From assembly GCA_019745975.1 (NCBI GenBank), contig JAIESQ010000105.1, positions 1 to 40,123 on the forward strand: a stretch of 40,123 nt of DNA. The letters are read 5' to 3'. The position numbers and the translations under genes are program-made. Each line of letters begins with the position of its first letter. Position 1 is the first letter of the stretch. Below, one piece after another: positions 1-8,148 of this stretch. The notes below the pieces were generated by a model. The model worked only from the letters and a program-made list of their open reading frames with translations. It was not told where the DNA came from and searched no databases. Source of the stretch: Pirellulales bacterium. Lineage in GTDB: Bacteria; Planctomycetota; Planctomycetia; Pirellulales; JAEUIK01.

Positions 1-73
1 ATGCGGTAGCTCCGCACGTCCGGTTTGAGGAGGGGAGAGGCGGCAGCAACGTGCTGCCCCTCTCCTACTCGAC
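1..73 (+). mobile_element. 3' end of a group II intron (partial domain V plus domain VI)
   Basis: The window opens inside a group II intron. Bases 2-6 pair with 12-16 as the tip of domain V, followed by the two-base bulge (17-18) and the 3' arm TCCGGTTT (19-26); the matching 5' arm lies before base 1. Domain VI follows. Bases 42-48 pair with 52-58 around an ACG loop, and 34-40 pair with 59-65 with C41 bulged, plus a G33-U66 wobble. A67 is then a single bulged A, and 30-32 pair with 68-70. A bulged A seven bases from an 'AC' end at 73 is the standard branch point and 3' splice site arrangement. The intron-encoded reverse transcriptase, if any, is outside the window. The intron runs opposite to the neighbouring gene and ends 16 bases from that gene's stop codon. 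The exact 3' boundary is inferred. Confidence 0.8.
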
Positions 74-89
74 CGGATGACCAGCAGCC

Positions 90-533
90 TTAGCCCGCCG
101 TTCCGTCGGCCGGCACGGTGCGATGCCCGTGCAGCCAGCGCACAACGAAATACAAAAGCAGCCCGACCGGCCCGAGCATCAAGGTGAAGATCAGGCAGGG
201 AATCACTTGCCAATGCGGGATGGCCAACCGCCCGGCGTTGCGCACTTCCCAAGCGCCGATGAACAGGTCGAACGCCAGGTAGTGCAGCCAGCCGGCCAGC
301 GCGACCAGCGGATTGGCGAACAACTGCTGCACGCCCGCCAGACTGGTCATGTTTCCTTCCGCCTCGCCGAGGCCCAGCGCGATCACCACGCCATAGAGCG
401 CGGCGATTACCAGCGAAAACGCGGCACTATGCACCAACCAAGTGGTCACCTTCCAGCACGGTGCGACGACCAGCAAGATCCACGCCGGCAGCACGGCATT
501 GTTGGCGATAGTAAAGACGAGATCAGGCGTCAT
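90..533 (-). CDS. ABA4-like (DUF4281) membrane protein
   Basis: A 147-residue integral membrane protein with about four hydrophobic segments (near residues 5-25, 35-55, 75-95 and 108-132). Short conserved pieces such as 'LPAWILLVVAP', 'WLHYLAFDLFIGAW' and 'LGPVGLLLYF' match the ABA4-like family (DUF4281). That family is named after the plant protein needed for neoxanthin formation; the bacterial members have no agreed function. The ATG at 533 is preceded by an AAGGA eight bases upstream. This ribosome binding site overlaps the stop codon of the oxidoreductase gene ahead of it, only 10 bases away, so the two genes very probably form a translationally coupled operon. Family assignment is from recalled motif similarity. 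Confidence 0.7.
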   Translation of the reverse strand: MTPDLVFTIANNAVLPAWILLVVAPCWKVTTWLVHSAAFSLVIAALYGVVIALGLGEAEGNMTSLAGVQQLFANPLVALAGWLHYLAFDLFIGAWEVRNAGRLAIPHWQVIPCLIFTLMLGPVGLLLYFVVRWLHGHRTVPADGTAG

Positions 534-543
534 GCGAATTCCT

Positions 544-1536
544 TCACGGCTTCAGGACGATCTTGCCTGCCAGTGTGCCCGCCTTGTGGATCGTGTTCTG
601 TTCTTGCAGCTTGTGCGCTTCGGCAGCCTGCGACAGCGGGATCACGCGATCGATGCACGGTTTCAATTTGCCGCCGGCCAACCAGCCGTTGATCGCTTCG
701 CCCGCCCGCTGCTGCACTTCGGCCGAGCTGTTGAACATGGCAAAGCCGATGAGCGTGCAGTCCTTGGTGTAGAACGGACCGACCGGAAAGGTGGGCCGCG
801 CGTCGCGCCCCGCCATCAGGATCATTCGCCCGCGCAGCGCCAAAAGGCCGATGGTGCGATCGAAGTCGGGCTCGCGCAGTGTCTCCCACCAGACATCGAC
901 GCCACTGGGAGCCGCCGCGCGAATCGCCTCGTCGACCTTCTCGGTCTTGTAGTTGATCGCCACGTCGGCCCCCAGTTGCCGGCAGAGCTTAACCTTTTCG
1001 TCGCTGCCGGCCGTGGTAATGACTTTGGCGCCGATCGCCTTGGCCATCTGCAGCACCGTGCTGCCGACTCCGCCCGAGCCACCGTTGACGAACAGCGTTT
1101 CGCCACTCTTGAGCTTGGCGCGCGGCACCAGCCCGATCCAAGACGTAATGCCCACCAGCGCCGCGGCCGCGGCCTGCTCGTCGCTCACGCCGGCCGGCGT
1201 GCCGTTGAGCCAGCACTCGTCGACCGCGGAGTACTCGGCGAACGAGCCTTGCCGCCCCATCAATCCCTGGTTCGATGCCCAGACGCGGTCCCCCGGCTTA
1301 AAGCGATTGACCCCCGAGCCCACCGCTTCGACCGTGCCTGCCAGATCGCAGCCAATGATGAATGGGCTGGGCAACTGCGCCTTGATCAAGCCGCCGCGGA
1401 TGTAGGTGTCGATCGGGTTGACGGCCACGGCCCCGACGCGGACGAGCGCTTGCCCGGCGCCGGCCGAGGGCGTCGGCAAGTCGCCGTATTGAATCGACTC
1501 GGGGGGACCGGGCTGGGTAATGTAAGCGGCTTTCAT
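544..1536 (-). CDS. NADPH:quinone oxidoreductase-like MDR enzyme
   Basis: A 330-residue medium-chain dehydrogenase/reductase of the zinc-free quinone oxidoreductase class. The N-terminal GroES-like domain is clear ('VAVNPIDTYIRGG', 'IIGCDLAGTVEAVG', 'GDRVWA'). It is followed by the Rossmann domain with the nucleotide-binding stretch 'VNGGSGGVGSTVLQMAKAIG' and the NADP-type continuation 'VITTAGSDEKV'. The Cys/His zinc ligands of alcohol dehydrogenases are absent, as expected for this class. It probably reduces quinones or other activated carbonyl compounds in the cytoplasm with NADPH; the substrate cannot be read from sequence. It lies 27 bases after the nuclease gene of the restriction-modification module and 10 bases before the ABA4-like gene, on the same strand, so it may be transcribed with either. 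Confidence 0.85.
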   Translation of the reverse strand: MKAAYITQPGPPESIQYGDLPTPSAGAGQALVRVGAVAVNPIDTYIRGGLIKAQLPSPFIIGCDLAGTVEAVGSGVNRFKPGDRVWASNQGLMGRQGSFAEYSAVDECWLNGTPAGVSDEQAAAAALVGITSWIGLVPRAKLKSGETLFVNGGSGGVGSTVLQMAKAIGAKVITTAGSDEKVKLCRQLGADVAINYKTEKVDEAIRAAAPSGVDVWWETLREPDFDRTIGLLALRGRMILMAGRDARPTFPVGPFYTKDCTLIGFAMFNSSAEVQQRAGEAINGWLAGGKLKPCIDRVIPLSQAAEAHKLQEQNTIHKAGTLAGKIVLKP

Positions 1537-1563
1537 GGAGTTTTCACTTTGATCCTCGAGGGG

Positions 1564-2427
1564 CTACTCGGCTGCCAGACGCGGCAAGTAGTCGAGATTC
1601 TGCAAGATAGTGGTCGCTTCGGTAGAAAACTCGTCGAGCGACCATGCGACTCGTCGCGTGACGCTTTGCAGAGGCGGGGCGGCGTACACGAAACGCATAT
1701 CGTACTGTTCGTACAACTGCTGAAAGAATCGTTGCATCGCGAGCGGGCTGCTCGCTGGTGGAAAATGAGCCAAGACTTGGCCGACGTTCGGCGGTTCCGT
1801 ATCCGCGACAAGAAGCGCGATGGCTTCGTAGCGCGTCGTGACATCTCGCAGATCATTGCGACCTGCCAAGCGGCCCAAGACATCGTGATATCTGACAATT
1901 GCGTCGGAGATGCGTTCTCCGGAAAAAACAGCAATGTCATTTCGAGGACAACCCGATTCTTCGCGATTGCCTCGCAGCACTTGCAAGAACCCATAGACGA
2001 GCGCCGGATAAGCGATGTGCAAATTCGTGCAATCCCCCACGGCTTCTTCCATGCGATTCGTCAGGTTGCGAAACGCACCCAGGGTTCCCTTCAGAGAAAC
2101 GGCCACCACAGGGCCGACGCGGTCTTTGGCAACCACAACGTCCACTCCCTTGGTTTTCAGGCCGCCCAACACAGTTTGTTCGGCCGAGTCAGCAGCCGCG
2201 GGATCGTAAAGAAGACGCCACCGTCCGCCGCGCTGCTGGGACCTGAATGGAGGGTGAGGCTTAATATCCTCGGGAAAGAAGCCGCCCTCGACAACCAACC
2301 TGCAGGCGACGTACCAGTGCAACGGCCTGATATGACCCGAACCTTGATGTCCGGCCGTGTTTTCAACGAAGGCCGTGAGTGCCGTCCTTAGCCCAACCCA
2401 ACGACAGGCATCCCGTTCGTCAGGCAT
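1564..2427 (-). CDS. Putative type II restriction endonuclease
   Basis: A 287-residue protein that I cannot place in a named endonuclease family. Its ATG at 2427 overlaps the end of the methyltransferase gene by eight bases (ATGCCTGA), so the two are translated together; the open frame extends upstream, but only inside the methyltransferase coding region. Position, size and tight coupling to a solitary DNA methyltransferase point to the cognate restriction enzyme. From this start, residues 94-127 hold D96, then 'SLK' at 111-113 and E127, i.e. D-X16-SLK with E fourteen residues after the lysine. The S-x-K...E arrangement matches the relocated acidic residue of the Cfr10I/NgoMIV branch of PD-(D/E)XK nucleases. 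A conserved-looking block follows ('NLTNRMEEAVGDCTNLHI'). Base composition is lower in GC (30 of 60 at 1921-1980) than the flanking genes. Function is inferred. Confidence 0.6.
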   Translation of the reverse strand: MPDERDACRWVGLRTALTAFVENTAGHQGSGHIRPLHWYVACRLVVEGGFFPEDIKPHPPFRSQQRGGRWRLLYDPAAADSAEQTVLGGLKTKGVDVVVAKDRVGPVVAVSLKGTLGAFRNLTNRMEEAVGDCTNLHIAYPALVYGFLQVLRGNREESGCPRNDIAVFSGERISDAIVRYHDVLGRLAGRNDLRDVTTRYEAIALLVADTEPPNVGQVLAHFPPASSPLAMQRFFQQLYEQYDMRFVYAAPPLQSVTRRVAWSLDEFSTEATTILQNLDYLPRLAAE

Positions 2428-3874
2428 AGTGCCTCCATCGTCGCATGACCGAAATCCCATCAAGTAGGACGTCCCGGTCGCTCTTGCTCTGGGTGGCCGT
2501 CCGCGACAGTAACACGCGGCTGGCTTCGCCTGGTTCGAGCTTGAGCATGCCGCCCCCGAGCGGATGTCCCTCGATCTCACAGCTTAGCGTCGTGAGTGGA
2601 TCGGACCACATTCGCTGTAAATCTTGAGCGCGAAAGCCATTCGACATGCGCACGACGTGCACCGAATTTGTGGCTACACAATTGGCGGCGTTCAACACCA
2701 AGGAAGGCACTTCACCGCTCATGTAAGACAGGAATGCATCCGGGACATGCACCGAGGGAATCACATACCAAGGGTCTCGATTTCGACACTTAAACGTGCG
2801 ACGCGCCTCACAGCCAGCGGGCGTATCTAAGTAGTCGAGTATCGACTGGGGTAGCTCCTTCTTGGGACGCAATCGCAAGAGAAAGCAGGGCTCGTCACGC
2901 TTCCACCACCGCGCAACGGTCTCACTGGTAATCGTCTGTTCAATCAGTGAGCGACCGTTACGAATCGCCGGAACCAGGTACGACCGTGGGATTCTCAACA
3001 TCGATGCAACGGACGGACGCAAATGAAAAAAGTCGTTCGCGCCGCTGACGTAACCGATTCCGACTCGCGCGATTTCACCCAGTCGCACTGTGCCAGACGA
3101 TGCCGCCGACTGCTCGTAGAGCGAACGTACTTGTCGAGGAAGCAGAAACGGACGCAGATGCGAGTTCCAAGACAACCAGGCCTTGGTGCTCACGCGCTCG
3201 CCAGATTGCGGCGGGCGATCGCACGACGAAAACGTATCCATTTGCGTGAAGAGGATCGATGTGGTTCGCCCACCGTATCCCTCGCAGTAAAGTAGCCAGC
3301 AGTCTTCGGACAAGTCTGGAAAAAGTTTCTTCGCAACCGCGACTACCTGAACCAGCGAAAAGTGATCAAGACAATACTGTAACAACGGCGCTGCGTAAGG
3401 AGCGTGTCCAATCTCCGCCGGCGCAACAAAGGCCATGCGACCGCCTGGCTTGAGCAAACTAGCAGCGGCGACCAAGAACGGCGCCCACGACGATGTCAGT
3501 GCGCTAAAGTGCGCCCCGTGACGGGCGCAAAGCTCGAGCGCCGCGCGGCGAGTGCTACCCATAAACCGCTGATAACGGATGAACGGTGGGTTACCCGCGG
3601 CACATTCGAATCGCTCGACCGTGCGAGCCGCCCAGGAGAAGAAGTCGCCTTCATGAATCAAGGAGCCGGGTGCACGCTGATGAACCACCGCCGCTGCGCG
3701 GTGATCGTGCTCCACACCAACACTGTTGGAGTGAACCATCAAAAACCGACCGTCACCGCACGACGGATCGAGAAGTCGGTCCTTGGGGGAACCAACCGCC
3801 CACCTCACCAGCGACTGGACGACATGATCGGGAGTGTAATATGAGCCGAGCGATTTGCGTCGTTCGATATCCAT
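2420..3874 (-). CDS. Type II DNA N6-adenine methyltransferase
   Basis: A 484-residue DNA methyltransferase transferring a methyl group from S-adenosylmethionine to adenine. Visible motifs in order are: motif X 'LGSYYTP' (9-15); the SAM-binding motif I 'LLDPSCGDGRFL' (34-45); acidic 'GDFF' (76-79); catalytic motif IV 'GNPPFIRY' (94-101); and 'LKPGGRMAFVAPAE' further on. The remaining C-terminal half, with little recognisable, should hold the target recognition domain. The order and the NPPF tetrapeptide fit the gamma class that pairs with small type II endonucleases. The ATG at 3874 is chosen because GGGGG lies about seven bases upstream and the motif X region follows at once; a longer frame begins at 3934. 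It is coupled to the putative nuclease gene by an eight-base overlap. Recognition sequence unknown. Confidence 0.88.
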   Translation of the reverse strand: MDIERRKSLGSYYTPDHVVQSLVRWAVGSPKDRLLDPSCGDGRFLMVHSNSVGVEHDHRAAAVVHQRAPGSLIHEGDFFSWAARTVERFECAAGNPPFIRYQRFMGSTRRAALELCARHGAHFSALTSSWAPFLVAAASLLKPGGRMAFVAPAEIGHAPYAAPLLQYCLDHFSLVQVVAVAKKLFPDLSEDCWLLYCEGYGGRTTSILFTQMDTFSSCDRPPQSGERVSTKAWLSWNSHLRPFLLPRQVRSLYEQSAASSGTVRLGEIARVGIGYVSGANDFFHLRPSVASMLRIPRSYLVPAIRNGRSLIEQTITSETVARWWKRDEPCFLLRLRPKKELPQSILDYLDTPAGCEARRTFKCRNRDPWYVIPSVHVPDAFLSYMSGEVPSLVLNAANCVATNSVHVVRMSNGFRAQDLQRMWSDPLTTLSCEIEGHPLGGGMLKLEPGEASRVLLSRTATQSKSDRDVLLDGISVMRRWRHYA

Positions 3875-4011
3875 TTCAGAGCCCCCGTCGTGGCTTCGGA
3901 TGGTGCTGGGCTCGCCCGAGTGGTGGGCGCCCAAAAGGGCAGATCCACCGATCCCGCAATGTCGCGAGTGTATATGCGTACAGTAGAGCCGTCAACCAAG
4001 CGGCTGCCCGG

Positions 4012-7000
4012 TCATGTCCCGCGGTTGTAGCCGTTGCCGTTGCCGCCGCGGCCGTAACCATTGCGCCCGGTGCCGCCGTTGCGACTGGGTTGCCGCAGTG
4101 GCGCGGCCAGCAGCTTCACGTGCCCCACGCCAAGCAGATCGTCGACGCGCGACCTCAATTCCGGAGAGACCGAAACCGCGATCCCGCTACACTCACTGTA
4201 GAGCTTCGAGCCATCGTCGAGCGCAAAAACCAGCTCCAGCGCGCAACTGCCGGGATAGCCGCGCAAGATTTCGTATAACTGCTCGACATGCCGGGGCGTG
4301 TGCCGCGCTTCGTCGAGCCGGATGAGCATGCCGCGCGTCATCCGTTCGGCGAGTTGATCCAGCGGAATCAGGTCGTTGACGATCAGATTCGCTTCGTCGC
4401 TGCCAGGGCGCTTGTCGATCGCGCCGCGGACCGCCAGGATCGCGTCGGCCTGCACCAGCGGCTCGAGGCGCGCGAAATCCTCGGGCCAGACGATCGAGCG
4501 CATGATCCCTTCAGCGTCCTCCAGGTCGAACATCGCGTACTTCGTGGCGGTACTCCCCGGGCGCGGATTCTTGGTGCGCTTGGTCACCAGGGCCGAAATC
4601 ATGCCCCCCAAGAGGACTTCGGTGCGGTGCGCGAGCGCCGCCGCCTCGACGGTCGTGTGCGTGCAATAGGTGCGCAATTGCCGTTCGTGCTCGGCCAACG
4701 GATGACTCGTAAGGTAGAAGCCCAGCACTTCCTTTTCGTGCGCGAGGTTCTGTCGCGACTCGAAGGCGGGCACGTCGGGCAAGGCCGGCGCAGCGGCCGG
4801 CCCAGTATCGGCATCCAAATCGAACAGGCCGCGTTGCCCCGCGCGGCGATCGGCCGCGGCCTGCGAGCCGGCTTGCAGCGCCCGCTCGACGGCGGCCAGC
4901 AACTGCGCGCGATGCCCGCCCAGCGAATCGCAGGCGCCGGCCTTGATGAGCGATTCGATCGCGCCGCGATTCACGACTGACGCATCGACGCGCTCGCAAA
5001 AGTCGAACAAATCGCGAAACGGCCCGCCGCTCGCGCGCGCTCGCACGATCGCCTCCGAGGCCGGCAACCCACACCCCTTGATGGCCGCCAGGCCAAAGTG
5101 AATCCGTCCATCGCGCACGCTGAAGTCGGGTTGCGACTGGTTGACGTCGGGCCCGATCACCACGACTTCCATCCGCCGGCAGTCTTCGATGTGTTCGACC
5201 AACGGGTCCTTGCGCTTGAAGTTGCGGTTCGACATATCGCCCGACAACAACGCCGCCATGAACTCGACCGGCCAATGTGCCTTGAGGTAGGCCGTCATAT
5301 AGGCGACCAGGGCGTAGGCGGTCGAGTGGCTCTTGTTGAAGCCGTAGCCGGCGAACTTCTGCACCAGTGCAAAAATCTCCTCGGCGTCGCGCCGCTTCAG
5401 TCCGTTGCCCACCGCTCCCCGGCAGAATTCCTCACGGTACTCGGCCATCTTCTCCTTATTCTTCTTCGAGATCGCCTTGATGCAGGTGTAAGCGCTCGAC
5501 AGTTCGATCCCTCCCAGTCGGTTCAAGAGCCGCATCACCTGCTCTTGATAGACCATTACGCCGTGCGTCTCTGCGAGCACCTCGCGCATCCGCGGATGTT
5601 TGTACTCGGGCTGTTTGCGGCCGTGCTTGACCTGGATGTAGTCGTCGACCATGCCCCCTTCCAGCGGCCCAGGGCGATAGAGCGCGTTGGTGGCGATGAT
5701 GTCGTGAAAGTGGTCGGGCTTCATCCGCTGCAAGAGGTCGCGAATGCCACCGCTTTCGAGCTGGAACACGCCCTTCGTCTCGCCGCGGCACAACAGCGCG
5801 AACGTTTCCTGGTCGTCGAGCGGGAACTTGTAGGGGTCGATCCGCACGCCAGTCGTCTGCTCGATCAGCTCGACCGCCTTGGCCAGGATCGTCAAGTTGC
5901 GCAGCCCCAGGAAGTCCATCTTCAAGAGGCCGGCTTTCTCGACATCCCCCATTTCCCATTGCGTGATGATTTCCTCTTTGCCGGTCACCTGCTGCAACGG
6001 CACATACTCGACCAGCGGCCGATCGGCAATCACCACGCCGGCCGCGTGCGTGCCGACGTTGCGCGCCAGCCCCTCGATCGCCCTGGCCAGATCGACCAGC
6101 TCGTGCACGTCGGCGTCCGATTCGTAGGCCTTGCGCAGGTCATCACTTTTCTTCAACGCGTCGTCGAGGCTGATCCCCAGCTCGTCGGGGATCATCGCCA
6201 CGATCGAGTCGGCGCGGGCCGACAGCGACAGCGCCCGGGCGACGTCGCGGATCGCCGCCTTGGCCGCCAGCGTGCCGAACGTGCCAATCTGCGCGACGTT
6301 CTCCTCGCCATACTTGGCCTTCACGTACTGAATGACTTCGGCCCGGCGATCCTTGCAGAAGTCGATGTCGATATCGGGGGCTTCCTTGCGGTTCTCGTCC
6401 AAAAAGCGCTCGAAAAGCAAGTCGTACCGCAGCGGACAGACATGGCTCAGCTCCAGGCCGTAAGCCACCAGCGAGCCGACGCCCGAGCCGCGCGCCGTGC
6501 ACGGAATGCCGCGCTCGTGGGCGAACCGCACGAAATCCCACACGATCAAAAAATAATTCGCGAAGCCCAGCTTGTTGATCACATCGAGCTCGCGCTCGAG
6601 ACGCTCGAGCACTGCCGGGGCGAGCCGGCCCTCGACGACGCGCTCGCTGTCACCCTCGTAGCGTCGCAGCAAGCCCGCCTCGCAAATCTCACGCAAATAG
6701 TCGGCCGAGCTCTTGCCCGCCGGCGGATCGTAGGTGGGAAAGTGCCGCTTGCCGAGCTCCAGGTCGATGTCGACCCTGTCGGCGATCTGCTGGCTGCGGG
6801 CGACCGCGTCTTCGAGCCCCGGAAACGACGCGTACATCTCCGCGGGGCTGCGCAAAAAGAACTGGTCCCCCTCCATCTTCAGGCGATTGGTGTCGGTGCG
6901 GAACCGCCCGGTGTTGATACACAACAGCACGTCCTGCGCGACCGCGTCTTCGCGCCGCACGTAATGGGCATCGCTCGTGGCCACCAACGGAAGACCCATG

Positions 7001-7683
7001 CGCTGCGCAACCTCGACCGCCCCTTCGAGCGCCAGCCGCTGCACGTCGACCCCGTTATTCTGGATCTCGATGAAGTAGCGTTCGCCGAACACCGAGTGGA
7101 ACCAGGCGGCCACCTCGCACGCTTCCTTGATGTTCACCTCGGGCGCTTGCCCGCGCAGGATCATCCGGCTGAACTCCCCCGATACGCAGCCGCTCAGGCA
7201 GATGATTCCCTCGCTGTGGGCGGCCAACAGCTCGCGATCGATCCGCGGCTTGTAGTAAAAGCCCTCGCGAAACGCGGCGCTCGCCAGCTTGATCAGGTTC
7301 TTGAAGCCGGTGCGGTTCTGCGCGAGCAAGGTAAGGTGGTAGTTGGTCTCTTCGTGCCGTTCGTACGAGCGGCGGAAACGGCTGTCGGGCGCGACGTACG
7401 CTTCGTAGCCGAGAATGGGATTGATCCCTCCCTCGCGGCAGGCCAGATAGAACTCGATCGCGCCGTGCAAGTTGCCGTGATCCGTAATGGCCAGGGCAGT
7501 CATGCCTTCGGCCTTGGCCCGCTCGACCAGGTCAGGGATGCGGCTCGCCCCGTCCAACAAGCTGTAGTGCGTGTGGCAGTGGAGATGTGCGAACGGGCGG
7601 GGCGTAGTTGCGCCAGTTGTGGCCGCGGAAGTGTCGGTCGTGGTGTTAGGAGCGGAAGCGGCAGCAGGAGCAGCGGCAGTCAT
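4012..7683 (-). CDS. dnaE: DNA polymerase III alpha subunit
   Basis: Replicative polymerase of 1223 residues, slightly longer than the ~1160 of E. coli DnaE. The PHP domain starts at residue 33 ('HLHCHTHYSLLDG') and keeps the family's likely metal ligands ('AITDHGN', 'GYEAYV', 'LSGCVSGE', 'SDAHY'). The polymerase core shows two catalytic aspartates in 'PDIDIDF' (around 432-436) and the third in 'KMDFLGL' (D587). Further on are the beta-binding region and an OB-fold ('VLLGGMISALVTKRTK') near 1010-1080. The first ~28 residues are Ala/Thr-rich linker. The last ~20 residues form a Gly/Asn/Arg tail that ordinary DnaE proteins lack. The PHP ligands look intact, so a proofreading-type nuclease is possible; that is inference from the family. 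The gene stands alone on the minus strand with short spacers on both sides. Confidence 0.97.
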   Translation of the reverse strand: MTAAAPAAASAPNTTTDTSAATTGATTPRPFAHLHCHTHYSLLDGASRIPDLVERAKAEGMTALAITDHGNLHGAIEFYLACREGGINPILGYEAYVAPDSRFRRSYERHEETNYHLTLLAQNRTGFKNLIKLASAAFREGFYYKPRIDRELLAAHSEGIICLSGCVSGEFSRMILRGQAPEVNIKEACEVAAWFHSVFGERYFIEIQNNGVDVQRLALEGAVEVAQRMGLPLVATSDAHYVRREDAVAQDVLLCINTGRFRTDTNRLKMEGDQFFLRSPAEMYASFPGLEDAVARSQQIADRVDIDLELGKRHFPTYDPPAGKSSADYLREICEAGLLRRYEGDSERVVEGRLAPAVLERLERELDVINKLGFANYFLIVWDFVRFAHERGIPCTARGSGVGSLVAYGLELSHVCPLRYDLLFERFLDENRKEAPDIDIDFCKDRRAEVIQYVKAKYGEENVAQIGTFGTLAAKAAIRDVARALSLSARADSIVAMIPDELGISLDDALKKSDDLRKAYESDADVHELVDLARAIEGLARNVGTHAAGVVIADRPLVEYVPLQQVTGKEEIITQWEMGDVEKAGLLKMDFLGLRNLTILAKAVELIEQTTGVRIDPYKFPLDDQETFALLCRGETKGVFQLESGGIRDLLQRMKPDHFHDIIATNALYRPGPLEGGMVDDYIQVKHGRKQPEYKHPRMREVLAETHGVMVYQEQVMRLLNRLGGIELSSAYTCIKAISKKNKEKMAEYREEFCRGAVGNGLKRRDAEEIFALVQKFAGYGFNKSHSTAYALVAYMTAYLKAHWPVEFMAALLSGDMSNRNFKRKDPLVEHIEDCRRMEVVVIGPDVNQSQPDFSVRDGRIHFGLAAIKGCGLPASEAIVRARASGGPFRDLFDFCERVDASVVNRGAIESLIKAGACDSLGGHRAQLLAAVERALQAGSQAAADRRAGQRGLFDLDADTGPAAAPALPDVPAFESRQNLAHEKEVLGFYLTSHPLAEHERQLRTYCTHTTVEAAALAHRTEVLLGGMISALVTKRTKNPRPGSTATKYAMFDLEDAEGIMRSIVWPEDFARLEPLVQADAILAVRGAIDKRPGSDEANLIVNDLIPLDQLAERMTRGMLIRLDEARHTPRHVEQLYEILRGYPGSCALELVFALDDGSKLYSECSGIAVSVSPELRSRVDDLLGVGHVKLLAAPLRQPSRNGGTGRNGYGRGGNGNGYNRGT

Positions 7684-7821
7684 CGCGAATCCTTCGGACC
7701 GAGGGCGTTCCGTCTGGGGGCCGGCGGCACGGCGAATTGCGCCGCCGCGATGATTCTCCCGCGAGCGAGCCGACTCAGCAACGGGGCAACGCTCAATAAG
7801 TCGTCGAGTATGCGAATACGG

Positions 7822-8148
7822 TCACTTCAATGCCAAAACAACCCTGAGCGCGTCGTTCGTTTGCTTCATCGCGCGGGGCCAAAGCCGGCCGATCGAGCCG
7901 ATCACGCGACGTTGATCCACCGAAAACAGCTTGTCGCAGCGCACATGGCAGGGCTTCTTGACGCCCGAGTTAGGCTCCAAGCCCGGATCGATTGCAATGC
8001 TCGTTGGGCTTGCCGTCCCACTGATCATCGCGAGGATCAGGTCGCGGCTTGGCAGCGCATCGGAACTGACGACCAGCGCCGGACGCACCTTTGATCCGGA
8101 GCCGTCTGAAAAAGGATAGTCGAAAGCGACGACTTCTCCGCGCCTCAT
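7822..8148 (-). CDS. MazF/PemK-family toxin (type II toxin-antitoxin)
   Basis: A 108-residue protein of the MazF/PemK fold. The N-terminus 'RRGEVVAFDYPFSDGSGSK' and 'VRPALVVSSD' match the family's first strands, including the Arg-Pro-Ala-Leu-Val-Val block, and the middle carries 'LILAMIS'. Family members are ribonucleases that cleave mRNA at short sequence motifs, or gyrase-type poisons in the CcdB branch; here an mRNA interferase is the simplest reading. The ATG overlaps the stop of the preceding gene as ATGA (8145-8148). This is the usual antitoxin-then-toxin order with translational coupling, which keeps toxin output below antitoxin output. Confidence 0.85.
   Translation of the reverse strand: MRRGEVVAFDYPFSDGSGSKVRPALVVSSDALPSRDLILAMISGTASPTSIAIDPGLEPNSGVKKPCHVRCDKLFSVDQRRVIGSIGRLWPRAMKQTNDALRVVLALK

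Noticed and set aside
442-2391. 649-codon plus-strand open frame across the ABA4-like, oxidoreductase and nuclease genes
   Set aside because: It runs opposite to three genes with clear motifs and ribosome binding sites, and the translation is Arg/His/Pro-rich without any domain.
5098-8094. 998-codon plus-strand open frame opposite dnaE
   Set aside because: It is antisense to a fully convincing dnaE; such long mirror frames are common in GC-rich genes, and the protein has no recognisable motif over dnaE.
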